Made by a program: the position numbers and the translations under genes. A model generated the notes under the pieces. That model had not been told where the DNA came from, made no database searches, and worked only from the letters and a program-made list of their open reading frames with translations. From contig LR746272.1 in assembly GCA_902729315.2 (NCBI GenBank), forward strand, positions 5,643,272-5,707,271: 64,000 bases of DNA. The letters are read 5' to 3'. Below, in pieces: positions 1-13,400 of this stretch (its first letter is position 1; each line of letters begins with the position of its first letter). This stretch comes from Spirodela intermedia (Eukaryota; Streptophyta; Magnoliopsida; Alismatales; Araceae).

Positions 1-827
1 GGAAAAATCTTACAGCCCTCTCTTTCTGGTCTGTCTTGGAAATAACTGAAATATGACGGACATTGGAAAAGGGGTAAACTAAGTGATTGAAGGACCACTG
101 TTGGTCCGTAGCTTATGTTCGCTGCAATGGGTGGCAGAGGAATACGGATTAAATCCGTCACCTATCTAGGAATGAACGAAACGAGGTAAAGTGTGAAGAA
201 ACTAAGTAGTCAAATTTTCACCATTTCTGTACGTCTTTGGAGATCTAAGGTTGGACACTATCATCACAAGCCCTAGATAATGAAAACTTATTTTCTTTTA
301 GATCAAGGTTTTTATTTGATTATTTCCAAGGATGAGATAAGAATCCAATCCATTTCGTTGAATTTTTAGTTGTCTAGTTTTCATGTCCTGCATTCTTTTC
401 TTGTTCATGGAACATCAAAGCTCTTTTATGCTGGATTGATTCATATTGATTAGTCTCATTTCAAGACAAATGGTATTCCTTGGTAAAATTTGAATTGAAT
501 TTGAGTAATGTCACTTGCTTGTTTTTTATGTCAAATGTGCTAGGATTCTGAAATTCGTTCACTCACTAACTTTTTATTTCTAAATATCAAATTGTAATGC
601 TTTTTCTTTAGAAACTAATATAGGAAACCCGGCTCAAGATTCCCTTTAGCCACTTTTGGAATATACATCACGATTTGGAATATACAACACACTTCTGCGT
701 CTTTTCAGTAGTTTGCAAGATTTTTAGCCTGATATTTTCATGCGATGCTCGTCCAAAATTTACAGAAACTTATCCATATGTTGATTCTTATTCGTTCTGT
801 TGATCCATGTCTTTGTCTACATTTCAG
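1..827 (+). other. Unresolved 5' flank / intron of RSA1-like gene
   Basis: No convincing coding exon is seen here. The stretch is AT-rich and ends in a good acceptor (TTTCAG at 822-827) in front of the first exon I can read. It is most likely the 3' part of a long intron, since the first readable exon begins in the middle of the conserved DBC1-type region and the protein's N-terminal half is missing. Confidence 0.6.
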
Positions 828-3800
828 GTGATCTTGATGAGTGGAATCAGTGTTGAAGCTTTAGAGGAGCTCAATGCTGAGCAAAGCTCTGATGACAGGA
901 TATCCCATATTAACAATCTTCTGAAGTTTGCCATTCTCAGAAAAGATCATTCCTTTACGGCGATTGGAGGTCCTTGGAATGCCACTTTAGATGGTGGAGA
1001 TCCTTCAACTGATAACACGTCCCTAGTTCAGACAGCTAAAAGGTGTGTGGGATTGTTCACTTTGTGACTTTATATTTTCTGGATGAGCAGTGAAGACATT
1101 TCCATTGGTAGACTTTAAATCTCTACATTTTCTGTACCAGATATCTAAAAGATTTGACCCAACTTGATCTGGGAAACTGTCAGCATTGGAATGAATTTAT
1201 TAAGGTATTCCTTTTTGTTGCATCTTTTTGTGTTTCCAGACGTGTTTTCCTCTAAAACAGATTTTGTAGCTGGTTGTATTCCAGTTGCTCCAATTGATGG
1301 AAGCATGTGCATTCAGTTTGTTCTTAAAATTCATCATGCTTGTTCGGTTTCGGTTTTTTTCCTTGACTGATAACAAAAGGCAAATGCTATAGATTTGAGT
1401 AATGGCGGTATGATATCATCATTGTCATCCCATAAATTCTGACTATTTCATATTAGAGACGAATTTGATCTCTCCTTTTTTGTGTAGTGTTATGGTTTTA
1501 TCCAACGTGCACAATTTTATGTTTCTCATAACACAATTCAAGTTTTTGTAGAATGTTATTTTACTTTCCATTTTCTGGCATAACGAAGAATGTTCTTTAC
1601 ATGACCGATTCATTCATTTTATTTGTACAAAGGAAGGGTGGGTGTGCTTTTGCAAACATTTCATCAGGGATTTATTAGGATCCATTCATTTCTCTGTTTT
1701 TTTTTGCTCACGTAATTGGATAATTTAGGGTATGTATTTCTGTTGGTTGAACGACTTAGATATGTTTCTATTTTGCCCTGGGTTCACTGTTTCCAGTGTT
1801 TACCTTCCATACTACACATTCTGTCTACACCATCAGGAGTCGTAATCATGAAATGTGAACTTCAAGTGCAGTTCTTCCGTCCTGAATAATTTTTTTTTTT
1901 CCTTCATAGTTCCCAGTTCTTTGTATCTGAAACTTTTGTGTTTTCACTTTCTATTTCAAAGGTCCAGGAATGTCATGTTGAGTCATTAGCCAATAAATGT
2001 TTCCTGAAATCTTCTATGATGCTAATTGGTGAAAGGTTGGAGTTGCTTGTCTGTATTTCTCAAGATAAATCAATCATTTTCTTGAGACCTCCATAGTCAT
2101 ATGTCCCTGAAGTGAGCAGAGACGAGCAACATTTGAAAAAAATAGTCGTAATAGTCCTCCCTAAGGGACGGCATGACCTCCATAGGTGTTACTGTCCACC
2201 ACATTGAGGAATGCCTCTAGTTGTAAGGATCCCCTTGGGGCCTGTGGTCTCCTGCTTGAGCCTTAAGTGTGTAACCCTGTCTCATTTGGTTCCAATATGA
2301 TTGGCTGTTAAGTCCATTCACATCCTACTGTTCTTAAAAAACTATTGGTGCCTCCCTTAGTAATTGGGATTGAGCATCTGTGATGCCATACCTTTAACTT
2401 CATATTTGCCTGGCTGAATCATCACGATTATCTTACACGTGGGAGCGTCAGACATCTTTTACCTTGCATTGTTGCCTAGGTGAATGAGGTCTTTGGCTCA
2501 ATAGCACATTATTTTTGAGTTTAGGAAAGGCTCTGTTGCGTATGTTCCGTTTCGTGTATCATTGGCCTACTTGTTGTTTCATATGCTCCCATTGATTTTT
2601 TTCCCCTGTTTTTTGTATTATGGTCCATTTTTTGTGCATTTTAACAACCAACATGTGGAGTTCGCTCATGTTATCGCTTTGAAATAATGGTGTGAAATGG
2701 CTTCCGGCAGATACACTATGACAGAATTGGGAAGGATGGGCTACTTAGCCACAAAGAAATCACCGTCCTATATTTGCCTGATCTATCAAATTGCCTGCCT
2801 TCGATAGATCAATGGAGAAGTCAGTGGCTTGCTCACAAAATGATGGTCGCTGAGAAGGAACAATTCGCTGAAAAGCAGAAGGTTTTTTTTAGCTTCAGTT
2901 TTCTGTTTTCGAGTCTTTATCTATGGATCCCATTGAAGTCAAACTCATTTTTCTTTCATTGTTTCAGAAGTTGAGTGAAAAGGATTTATCACCAGGTATG
3001 TAGATTTATTAATTGTGTCCAAGTGTTACCAGTGGAAGTTTATTTCTTTAGTTTGTCTGTTGCTGAGAGAGTGAATGTTACGAAAATCTTGTAGGTGATC
3101 GGAAGCATGAGATATCTGAGGTCGCTGTTGATGTTGGGAATGATATCAAAGTCAAGGTTGAGGATGGTCCGGGCAAGCATGACCTGGAAAGTCCTGACTG
3201 TGCAACTGCATCTGATGTTGAGAAAGCCGTGGACATGGATACAGGAGGGATGTCGACTGCAGATGATAGACAATCTATCAAGGAGGGTGAGGTCGAAAGT
3301 ATTAAGGAAACTACTAGTGACATGGAAAATATAGAAGATGGAGCTTCTGCTCCAGCAATAGTTGATACTCGTAAGAATGCTGATAAGATGGGGGAAACTG
3401 ATGATGAGAACAAACAAGGTCATCTGGAAGGTGCTGTCAAGCGTGATGAGACTTCTCTAAGTGTGACTAATGTCAGAACGTTTGTCCGGAAGAAGGTCAC
3501 TAAAAAGATTCCTGAGAAGACTCCTGAGAAAGAAGATCAGATTTTGGAAACTTTCAACGTACAGACTGAGAAAATGGCTGAGATGGAACCAGAAGTTTTG
3601 AAAGCAGATGTCAAGGATGAACAGGAGGGAGCTTCTGGAAAGGAGGCAGTACCCAAGACGGCTGGAAAGAAAAAAGTTATTAGGAAAGTGATAAAGAAAA
3701 AGATCATTAAGCTGGATGAGAAACGTGAAATTGCTGGTAGCAAGCAAGATGGGAAAGCAGATCCTGGTGGAGCAATTGAAACTCACGATATAAAGATAGA

Positions 3801-6800
3801 AGTGGAGGCTACTGTTGATTCTGGTATAAATAAATCAGGAGATAGGGGTGGTAATGAGTGTAAAGAACTGGGTATTGTTAAGCAAGATGATTGTGGTGCG
3901 ACAGATGGAAAGGAGAACAAGGAAGATAAAGAAGACGAGGAGAAGACAATCCCAGATGATCAGGGTACTGTCGAGACTCATGTTGCAAAACAAGAGGACT
4001 TGAAGAAACATGGTGAAAATGACAGGAGGGAGAAGGATAAGGACGAGAAAAAACCTGATTCTAAACAAAAAACTGGTAAGGAGTCCAATGAAAAGAAGCC
4101 GGAGGTGGCTCCTGGAAACCCAGGTTTGTTTGTCCGGACAAAACAGACGACGGAGTCAAAAGTACGTTTTTATCGTACCATGATAATTTCTCTTACAAGT
4201 TTTTCTCATGATATTGTAATATGCGTCATGTTTCCAGACATCAATGAGAGAGAATGTTGCTGCGCTTATTTTTTTGTGCACAGATACGCTCAATTTCACT
4301 TTCACTTGACGGTCTCTTGGATTATAATGAGAAAGACACTGAAGAGTCAACAGTTGAGGTTTGTCTTTCCTTGGCATAATCCTATTGCTTTCTGTTCCAA
4401 GAACTTCATTTTAAGACTCTGACTAGGTAGCTGTGTGGCTTATTGTTGTGTGAAGTTTCTTTTTTGTGGTTCCTGTTTAACAAGGGATCTAATTAGCGTT
4501 GTAATTATAAAATTTAATGTGGAAAATTATTTCATTTATACCTTTTTTATCAAAAAAATATCTCCATTTTAAAATTTGAGCTGTATTTTTTTTACCTCAG
4601 TCGATAATTCCCCCTTGGTTATTCGCCGGATTGGTTGGTGTGATTTCCAGCTCTGGTTGAGCCTGTTCTTGTATAAATTATCCCGTTTCTTTATTCGTTG
4701 TTCTCACTCAATACCCCGACTGGTATTGAGTGAGAAGTATCCACTGTCTTTAGGCTTTTGAGCCAATTATCCACTACATATCATGCATCTAGTCTGACGT
4801 AAAACGTACCAACCTGACCTTTGATAGAAAGTAAGCAATGACACGGCTTCTCACGACCTGAAGGCCAGATACCAAAGTCAGATATACAAAGACTTTTTTC
4901 TCCTGTTTTATCACTTTCCTGCATTGGAGCTGCATAATTTTTCTTATTTTATGCATTGTAACTTATTTAGGCCTCTTTTTTTTTACCTGTGACATTACGT
5001 AAAAACGTTTAACAATTTAATTACAAAAAAAAGAGAAATTTACCATTTTCTGTTCCCCCAGTTCTTTTGTTTGCAACGGTGGACTGCTGTAACTAAATCA
5101 GTCCTCCAGACATGGGTGTAGGATAGTTGGATGTGCAGTTGGTAAGACGATGAGAAAACGTTCCTGACAGCAATGGTGGATCACTGGGAACATAATTATA
5201 GGCCCAGAATTGATATCTATTTTTCTGGCGGCCTCATCAATTGGCCAGTGTGTCTCTATATGATATAGTGCCATCTGGCTCGATCATTTGTTGTACCAGT
5301 AGGACTCTTGTCGTTGATCTTGGTTGTGCCACTCCTGCAGCAGTATGAACCTTGACGCATTTTCTGGAAGCTGGTGCTGAAAATTGACCAAGTGAAAATA
5401 TATCATCAATATTGATGGTCGTATTATTCCCCTTCTTAATATCCTTCTCTTCATATCTTGTCAAACATCATATTGCCTCTGGAACACAGTTTTCAAATTG
5501 TAAACATGTCTGAAAACCCAATGAAGATTTGAAGGATAAATATACGCAATAAGTGACGCTATGAATATGCAGAGAATCCGTTTGACTTTGCGCTTTACCA
5601 TTCTCCAGATTCTGGTTTGTTTTCTTATCTAATTTCCGAACCATTTTTGTAGCTCTCCTTGTTTGCAGAGTCCCTAAATGAAATGATCCAGTTTGAGATG
5701 GGAAGCCGACTTTTGTCATTTCTTCAGGTAAATTCCATGGAAGCCTCTGCTTCGCCTCCCCTCCTAAATGTATTGACTTCTTGGTCTGTTCTCAATTCAC
5801 TTGATACAACTTTCCTCCTCCAGAAGCTGCGCTCAAATTGTTTGGCTAAACGAAACAAGCAAAAAAGAGAACGGGAGGAAACCGCTGAGAAGAATGAGAA
5901 AGAATCATCTGCACACAAGCGTCTGAAATCGGTTGACGACAATAAAGTAGAGAATGAATGGGCTCAATCTATGGCACAGAGCAGCTCTACACTTGATAAT
6001 GCTTCACAGATTGCCAAAGACGAGAATTCAGCCCATGGGTTGGATGAATCTACAGCAGAGAATAAAGAAGAGCAGGTGATGGAGGTCCAAGAAGATCTTA
6101 AAGAAGCAGAGGAAATGGATGAGACGCCGCCTGAGAACGTTGCAGCAAAGCAGGCAAGATTTATTTCGTTTCTTCTTCCAGGATCCGAATTTGCTTGTCT
6201 CCTGTTTCTTGCTATAATTCCCGGTCAGCTTCCTGCTGAGTGATTACGTTTTTCAATTGGTTGGATCTGTATAAAGCATTCACTTTTTATATTGCACAAG
6301 GGGATGGTGTATCCATGGAAGAAAGAAAGAGAATGAGAATGAACGGCCAAGGATTACGTTAATTTTTTTTTTCACCCGTTTTTCTCTTTGCCTGAGCTGC
6401 TTCTCCGATGCAGGAAGAAATCCCAGGTGAGAAGGTGGAGCCAGAGGAGAAGGCTGACGGGCTTCCCGAACAAGAAGTGAAGGGGGAGGACGGAAAGTCC
6501 ACAGAGGAGGGGACTGCTAGACATGATACAGAGAGAGGCACTGCTAGAGAGGACGACCCTGGTAAGAAAGAGCATGCGCCAGAGGTTGTCAATGGAGACT
6601 TGCTGCAGGTATCTTATCCTTGTCAATTTTTCTGCTGTTGGGCTTTTTTTTTTTTTCTCTTCAGTCAAAATTCGATTCAGTCCTCTCTGCGATGAACCCC
6701 GATGCTAAAATATTTCCATCAAAATCGATCAGGCATTCAGGTACTTCGATCGAAATAGAGTGGGCTACATCAAGGTACGTATGTCCGGGGAAAACCCACA

Positions 6801-7097
6801 CCAGAGAGGATCACTGAACCATCTGAGAACGCCCCCACGTTTCCCCTGCAGGTCGAGGATCTAAGGCTAATCATCCACAACTTGGGACTGTTTCTCTCAC
6901 AGAAGGAGGTGAAGGTATGGTTCTCTCTTCTTTCGCCCATCTTAACGTCAGACTCTCATATTGGCCTCCCTGATGCAATCGGGAACGCCGCTGTCTCGCA
7001 GGAGCTGGTGCAGAGTGCTCTCCTGGAGAGCAGCTCTTCGAGGGACAACCGGGTCATGTATCATAAGCTGGTTAGGATGGGTGGTCTTCTGTCCTAG
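828..7097 (+). CDS. RSA1: RSA1/EMB1579 orthologue (plant CCAR1/DBC1-type protein), 3' part, 12 exons
   Basis: Exons: 828-1042, 1141-1204, 2711-2881, 2968-2995, 3095-4161, 4284-4358, 5653-5727, 5824-6153, 6414-6608, 6733-6774, 6852-6914, 7002-7097. All phases join without a break, giving 806 residues and a TAA/TAG-type stop ending at 7097. Residues 1-150 match the DBC1-like region of plant CCAR1 homologues (VILMSG, GGPW, IHYDRIGKDGLLSHKE, WRSQWLAHK). Residues 160-515 are a very Lys/Glu-rich disordered segment with VRTFVRKKVTKKI and KKKVIRKVIKKKIIK. LSLFAESLNEMIQFEMG lies at 541-557. The C-terminus (741-801) is a single EF-hand-like unit, AFRYFDRNRVGYIKVEDLRL, ending in MYHKLVRM. In Arabidopsis, At2g03150 (RSA1/EMB1579) is a nuclear Ca2+-sensing protein needed for embryo development and salt tolerance; that function is taken from the family, not from this sequence. 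The 5' exons are outside the window. The intron 6154-6413 uses a GC donor. Confidence 0.9.
6154..6413 (+). other. GC-AG intron in RSA1-like gene
   Basis: The exon ends GCAGCAAAGCAG and the intron begins GCAAGA and ends GATGCAG. Joining at these sites keeps frame and gives VAAKQ-EEIPGEK. No GT site near the exon end fits as well: the in-frame AAC|GTTGCA at 6139 is a poor donor, and reading on past 6153 gives a hydrophobic tail unlike the family. Confidence 0.75.
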
Positions 7098-7483
7098 TCT
7101 ACCCTAGAACATCATGGCGTTCTTTCTACAGCCGACGTGAGAAGCTTGCACTGCCCTGTGGTGGGATCCCTGAGACTCATCCATATTGACCCTCGGCTGA
7201 GGGCCCTGGAGATGGATGCTCTCTCTCTCTCTCTCTCTTGTTCCTCGGTTCCCTCTGTAGGTACTACTACCGTCTTGACTATTCATTAAATGGACGCTGG
7301 TTGACTTTCCAATTGCTTTTAGTAGTAACTTGCCACCCAATTCGAGCGAGGTTGCCCATTTTGTATTTGATAAAACTACATGAAAATGCCTGTTCTTGAT
7401 CCCTTTTTCGAAGAAGATGAAGGTTTCGAATACTGACCATCGTTCCATATGAACAAACCAGGCGAGCAGTCAATCCGCTTCTC
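7098..7483. other. Convergent 3' intergenic spacer between RSA1-like and APC2
   Basis: The two stop codons are 386 bp apart, so the 3' UTRs of the two genes must be short or overlap. A (CT)n run lies at 7218-7239 and an ATTAAA sequence at about 7285 could serve as a + strand polyadenylation signal. No gene is seen here. Confidence 0.7.
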
Positions 7484-10400
7484 TTACCTTTTCAGCACGT
7501 ACATTCCATCTCGCATTTCTAACTTTTCTTCTGCAATAAGACCTTCCAGAAAGCTTTGCAGCTGCTGTACTGACTTGTCGTACGTCGGTTCGGCTATGCA
7601 AAACATCTGCGACACAAGCTTGGGATCACTTCACTCACCACATCCCCTCGCCAAGAACTCGGACACACAAGAAGGGTAGGGACTCTCGTCTCAACACTTA
7701 CCTTCAGAGTGTTATGAATTCTGTCCAGTGCCATGCTGCCAAAGTTGGTCAGCATCCCCACAATGAATTTCTGCGCTCACAAGGTATATATTCTACGTTA
7801 GGATATTGCTTTGCCGGCAGTAATCAACGTTATTGATGATCATATGGAACAATGGAAATGCACCCAATATATATATATATATATATATATTCTACATGGA
7901 GATTTCAAGTTATCCCAAGCATAAACTAAGGATAGTTTATCTGATGCCAACTCATCTTCTGTCCTGATGTCTCTCCCATGTCTTTAGGATGCGGACGGCA
8001 AAAATGATGATTTCTTGTTCCCTTCTGTATCTCAAGATATTTGGTAATCTACCCATCCTGTCTTGAAGGTCATCCCTTCCAATGTACTCTATGTTAAGCA
8101 GCCATAGCAGACCATGGGGGAGAGAGTTAAGATTCTCACTTGAGAGGTATTCTACACGTTTACTCTCTTTGGATCTATGAAAATCAGAGCAATCCCAGTA
8201 TCACTGGAGCTACCCATTCTGAAAAGTGAAGCCTGAGCACATGCTGAAGCTCAGTTCATTCAAGTGGCAGGGTTTTGTACAACCCTCGTGGAACCTCAGA
8301 TGCTCAATCGATGATGCCAGTGAGGGAGACAGAACTGTGGACCATACTTTGAGAGACTGGGAGTTCTTATGCAAGGCGCATAAAATGGGGTTTCATCCCT
8401 AGATGATCTTAAAGGTGCCTAGTGAGAGGGTGGGCTTGCAAGGGGATTTAGATGCTTCGTATAATTTAAAGGGGAGTTTACCATATCCCGTAGGTGATCT
8501 ATTTACGCGTGAAAAAAAGAGAACAAAAGCTTGCAACAGGAAGGAGTGTGGTGCATACCTCGTAGATGGTCATTTCTTTTCGGAGCTGTTCCTCGACAGA
8601 AGCCAGGGATCCTTCTCCTTCCTCATCGTTTGCTGAAAGATCCTCCAAGGTTCCCTTTGCGAGGCCATTTCTATTCGTTTCAGACATCTCATCAACAACC
8701 GTATATATGTGGTCATCACTGTCGGATCCGGGAGACTCAACAAGAATTCCCTGAGCACAGACAAAGTAAAGGAGTAAAAACATTAAACACCAAAGAAATG
8801 CCCACAAAATATTTCTTGCGCCTAAAAAATTAGCACACAATGATCAGATTATGATGTAACAAGAACTTTCAATAATCAATTGTGTGAAGAATACAGTTTC
8901 TCGCCGTCTCTCTCTCCACACTATGATGTTGGATGGTGCACCATGATCGCCAAGTATCCCCTGTTATTCTTTGACAGCTATATGTCTCACTCTAAGTCCC
9001 ATGCCCAAGTTATTCTAAGAAATGTTTATATTTTGATATCCAGATCAAAAGTTGTCCAACATTACAATCCATTCTAAGAACCTGCTTGTCTTTACTTTTC
9101 CTCTGCCCGAAGTTATCCTCCATATGTAATGCTATCGTTAATTATATGTTGTAAAATCAAAGTAAAACTTGTACACATTTTTCGTTTTCGGCCAAGAGAT
9201 CGCACAGAAACCATCGGCTGCATTTGCTGCTGTATCGAAAAAGTATATCTATCTACGGATACCCAAGACACATTAAACAGAAATTGCAACACGTAGGTAA
9301 TTCTTTCTTAAATATGAAGCAAGCAAGCACTCACGACTTGCCTTGCTAACCCAGAAGCTTATTCTTCTGTTGAGTATATCCACAGGGGTTCCGACAGCAG
9401 CCGCAAGGTTCTTGGAAGTCCAGCTGCAAAAACAAGATGGAAATATAGAGCTGCAGAAAAAATATGAGCACATAGAAGCAACTCCAGAAGTAAACCTTGC
9501 TTGCTCTTGGAATTTCAAGATGATTGTTGCCTGGACCGGGGATACAGTGAACTGCAAAGCTCTGTCTTCAAATTGCAGTTCCAACTGAAACAAGGGAACG
9601 GTGATGCCTATTATATGACGCAGAAATCATCCACATTCTAAACACCAAGATAATCTATGGTTCACGAGTCATTATGGTCATCCGGAACACCAAGATGAAT
9701 GAAGGCTGCATGTTCAAGATGGGGGGCATTCGAAGTCTAACCTTGACCACTCCAAGATTTTTTCTCCAGAGTAACTTTCGAGGGGCTTTAACTTCATGAA
9801 ACCTTCTAGCATAGTCGGATAGCAATTCCTCCACGGCAACTGGTACATTGATGGACTCAGCCTGTGATTTGTATGTCTCAGTCAAATAAACGGTAGCCAA
9901 ACATTCAGAAATTAAACTGGACAGAAGGTGGCATGAAGATAGGAAATAGACACGTCCTTTGGTTCCTCCAATCTTCTCTACGTCCAAACATTCTTACACC
10001 AGCTGGTGTATCCTGGAGTACTATGTGTGTCCTGTTTGTTACCTGGATCGGAGGCCAAAAGTTCGAAGAGATAATTGTCGCATCAAAGACCTCCAGTGAC
10101 ATGTCACCTTCGTCTTGCTTGGCATCTAAACATAAATCAAAAGAGTGAAAAATCTGGCACATGTTTGACATATATTTAATTTAGCAGGAAGCCCTCGAAT
10201 GGATCAGTTCCACTGTACCTATCTGAGTTGCCTTTGCCGCTGATACTTTGATATTGCTATTGGTCCTCTTGGAGTCTATTAAATCATTAAGCATAATTTC
10301 GCATCTCTGCATGCTGCTTTCTCCAAAATGAATCTAAAAACCGGATAAAAAAGATTGACTTAAAGGAGAGCTTTTCGGATGGTAATATATCAATGCTATA

Positions 10401-13400
10401 TCAGTGTGTAAGCTGTTGTCCTACAACCCATGAGAGCTAATGAAGTTAAAGAATTCGCCAGAATGGAGAAAATAAATAGCATACCTTTAGGAGTTCCAAA
10501 GTGCGTATCTCAGAGTCAATGTCATAGTCAGACTTATTCAAAAGCTTATCTGCCAGCATGATTCGGTGTTCATTCACCAGCTGATCCTTTGAACCAATAA
10601 TACTGACCATCATTCCTAGTATATCAATCTTCCGCCGATTCCTGCTGCCTCTTGCTGGATCTGCTTCCACTGGATCAGGTTCCCAACTGAAAGGAAGCAA
10701 ACACCAGATAACAAGGGGTCTTCTCATACAAGCACATCACATCATACAAAGTCCACTTCACTAGAAGGGTAACACACGAAATTCAGCAAACAAGTAGATT
10801 AATCACGATCAATATCACAAGATCTATACCGCATTGCATTGATCCACGCCTGTTTATCATCCGTGACAAGGTCGTCATCATAATCAGCACTCTCTTGATT
10901 TTCAGCATTTCTGTTTAGTTCTTCAAGAAGACTGTCGCCTGTGTTCCCTGCTCCTGTGGCACTTCCCCCACTCCCATCAGTAAGCATGGTCACAATGCAT
11001 TTTATTGTATCCTTCCTCCTCCTTAGGTATTCCCTTATGGGTTCACCAACTGCTTCAAGGAAAACACCAGTAGGATCTATTATCCGTAGTGCCTTGATGG
11101 TCGAAACATACTGGTGCAAAATGTCATTTGTTGAGGCACCAGCTGTAAGCAGACGAAATCTCAAGGAAGAAATAAATGAGTCAACAAGCTTGGAATGCTG
11201 CCCAGTGCAATCTAGACACTGTTTCAAATCTTCAATAGCCGGAGAGCTGGTTCAAGGCCATTTACAAAGTAAGCTAATAATATTTGCGACAGCAATAAAC
11301 AAATCAAAGCAGCATGTATGACATTGATATACATCTTCCGACGTTGCATCACTCCACAATATATTGCACATATATGACGGAACCACGAGAGAGATAGGAT
11401 GTACTTGAACTAAACAGGGTAAATATATTGCATCCATCACCTACCTGGACATGTCAAAATGGTAACAGATAATTTATTCTACATGATCATCAAAGGCAAG
11501 TCAGATGCGTAAGAAGTCAACAAAAGGTTAGCATAAGAAGGAAGCTGAAAGGTTTATAATTTGTATGTACGTGCCTCATACTGCAAACTCATGAGCGCAT
11601 TGAAATAAGATAATAACCCAATACATACGACTCAAAAGTTGTAGGGAAAGACATGAAGGAAAAGAGAAAACCTGTCAGGGTAGTCCACGATAATCTCAAA
11701 AAGCTTTGCTATTCTCAGGTCTTGCAAGCTCTCATAAGCAAAATATTCGAGCCTCAACTGCCATCTGACAAGCTCTTCAGAAGGCATGTCGATTCCAGGG
11801 TAACATGTAGGGAGAGAAGCCAGAGGAGATTTCAAACCAGAATTTGAGTCCTCATGACCAGCTGAGTCTCCCAGGTAACCTAAAAGAGCATTTAAAAATT
11901 GAAGCGGAACAGCCTGAACACCAATGAAGCAAAAGATCAATAATGAAATAAGATACGATCAAAAACCAGAAAGGACATGCCAGACGTAGATCAATGCAAT
12001 TAATATCTAGTGAAGGCAAATAAGAATACTTTCATGTTTAAATGCCCAACACACATGCAGTAGATGTAGTGCATGAAATGTTTTAATTTAAACAAAACCT
12101 TTCAAGAGTTTTCAGTGAATCTTTCAATCTGGAAAAAGTCTGGACTGAGAAAAGATGGGATTAGAGAATTCTCTCATGAACGTATCCTAAAACGTATAAG
12201 GTAACTGCACTCAAAATGGTACGAAGAGTGCAAATCCAGACTTGCACTATTATATGAGAAAAATTCATACTGTTATATGAGAAATCGAGAACATGGAGAG
12301 AGGTCTAGCTAATGAAGAGAAGAGTTGTGCTTATAATGAAGACATAGAGTGGATTTGATAATGAGATGAAGGCAGGGGTTTCTACCTTAAGCCTTTCCTT
12401 CCCTAACCAAAAAAAATACCAGGCATTGTGTAGGGAAAAATAAACCATGAGACAAAAGTGTCAGAGGGACAACACAGAAGAATACATAAAAATATCATGA
12501 CAAATGAACTTCCCAGACTTTTTTTTTCTTTTCACAACAACAAATTGCTAAATCATTGAAATGGGTCTAAGGTCTTTGAAAATTGAAGAGATCCAAGATG
12601 CATATGCTACCATGACAAATGAACTCCCCAGATTTTTTTTTCTTTTCTTTTCACAACAACAAATTGCTAAATCATTGAAAAGGATCTAAGGTCTTTAAAA
12701 ATGAAAGAGATCCAAGATGCTTACGCCTGGTGTTGCACACCTAGGCATAAACAGCTAGAACTTAGTAAGGTGCACAGCCTACGTCTGCATAACACAATAA
12801 CAGATGCATGGAATACTTCAGCTAATTACTCGCATGGGTTTTCAATCCTAAATCACAAGTAACTCGAAATCAAAAAGGTTCTCAATGAAGAGAACTTTAG
12901 AAATCAGCAAGATTCTAAGTGAAGTAAAATTCAATTACATATGAAATTTAATTAGGAAACAATAGAGGAGCATCGACCATAATGTGAATGCAAAGAGAAA
13001 CAAACCTGAATCCATTCTTTAATGGACTCTAGAACAGGACTTCGGTAGTCATCTCCAGCCAGATATTGAACTTTAATCTGCAATCAAAACAAGAGCTACA
13101 ATGTAGAGAACGAAAATGCATTAACCACATGATGAAGACTACGTGAACCCTAAATGGTAATAACGTGCATACTTTCAAAAGGGAAAAGATAGCTGAAGCA
13201 TAGGCATCTTCGGTTACTGATGTAAATCCAAGACTTCTAAGATCACGAACAAGTTTGCCAATGTTTTTAATCAGTTCATTGTTCTTTAAGGTGACTGATT
13301 GGTCATACACTTCCTCAATCTCCATTGCACCAGCTCGAGAGGCCATGTCACTTTTGCACGTAAAACCCACACCAGAATCGACGGAGGCTTCATATCCATC

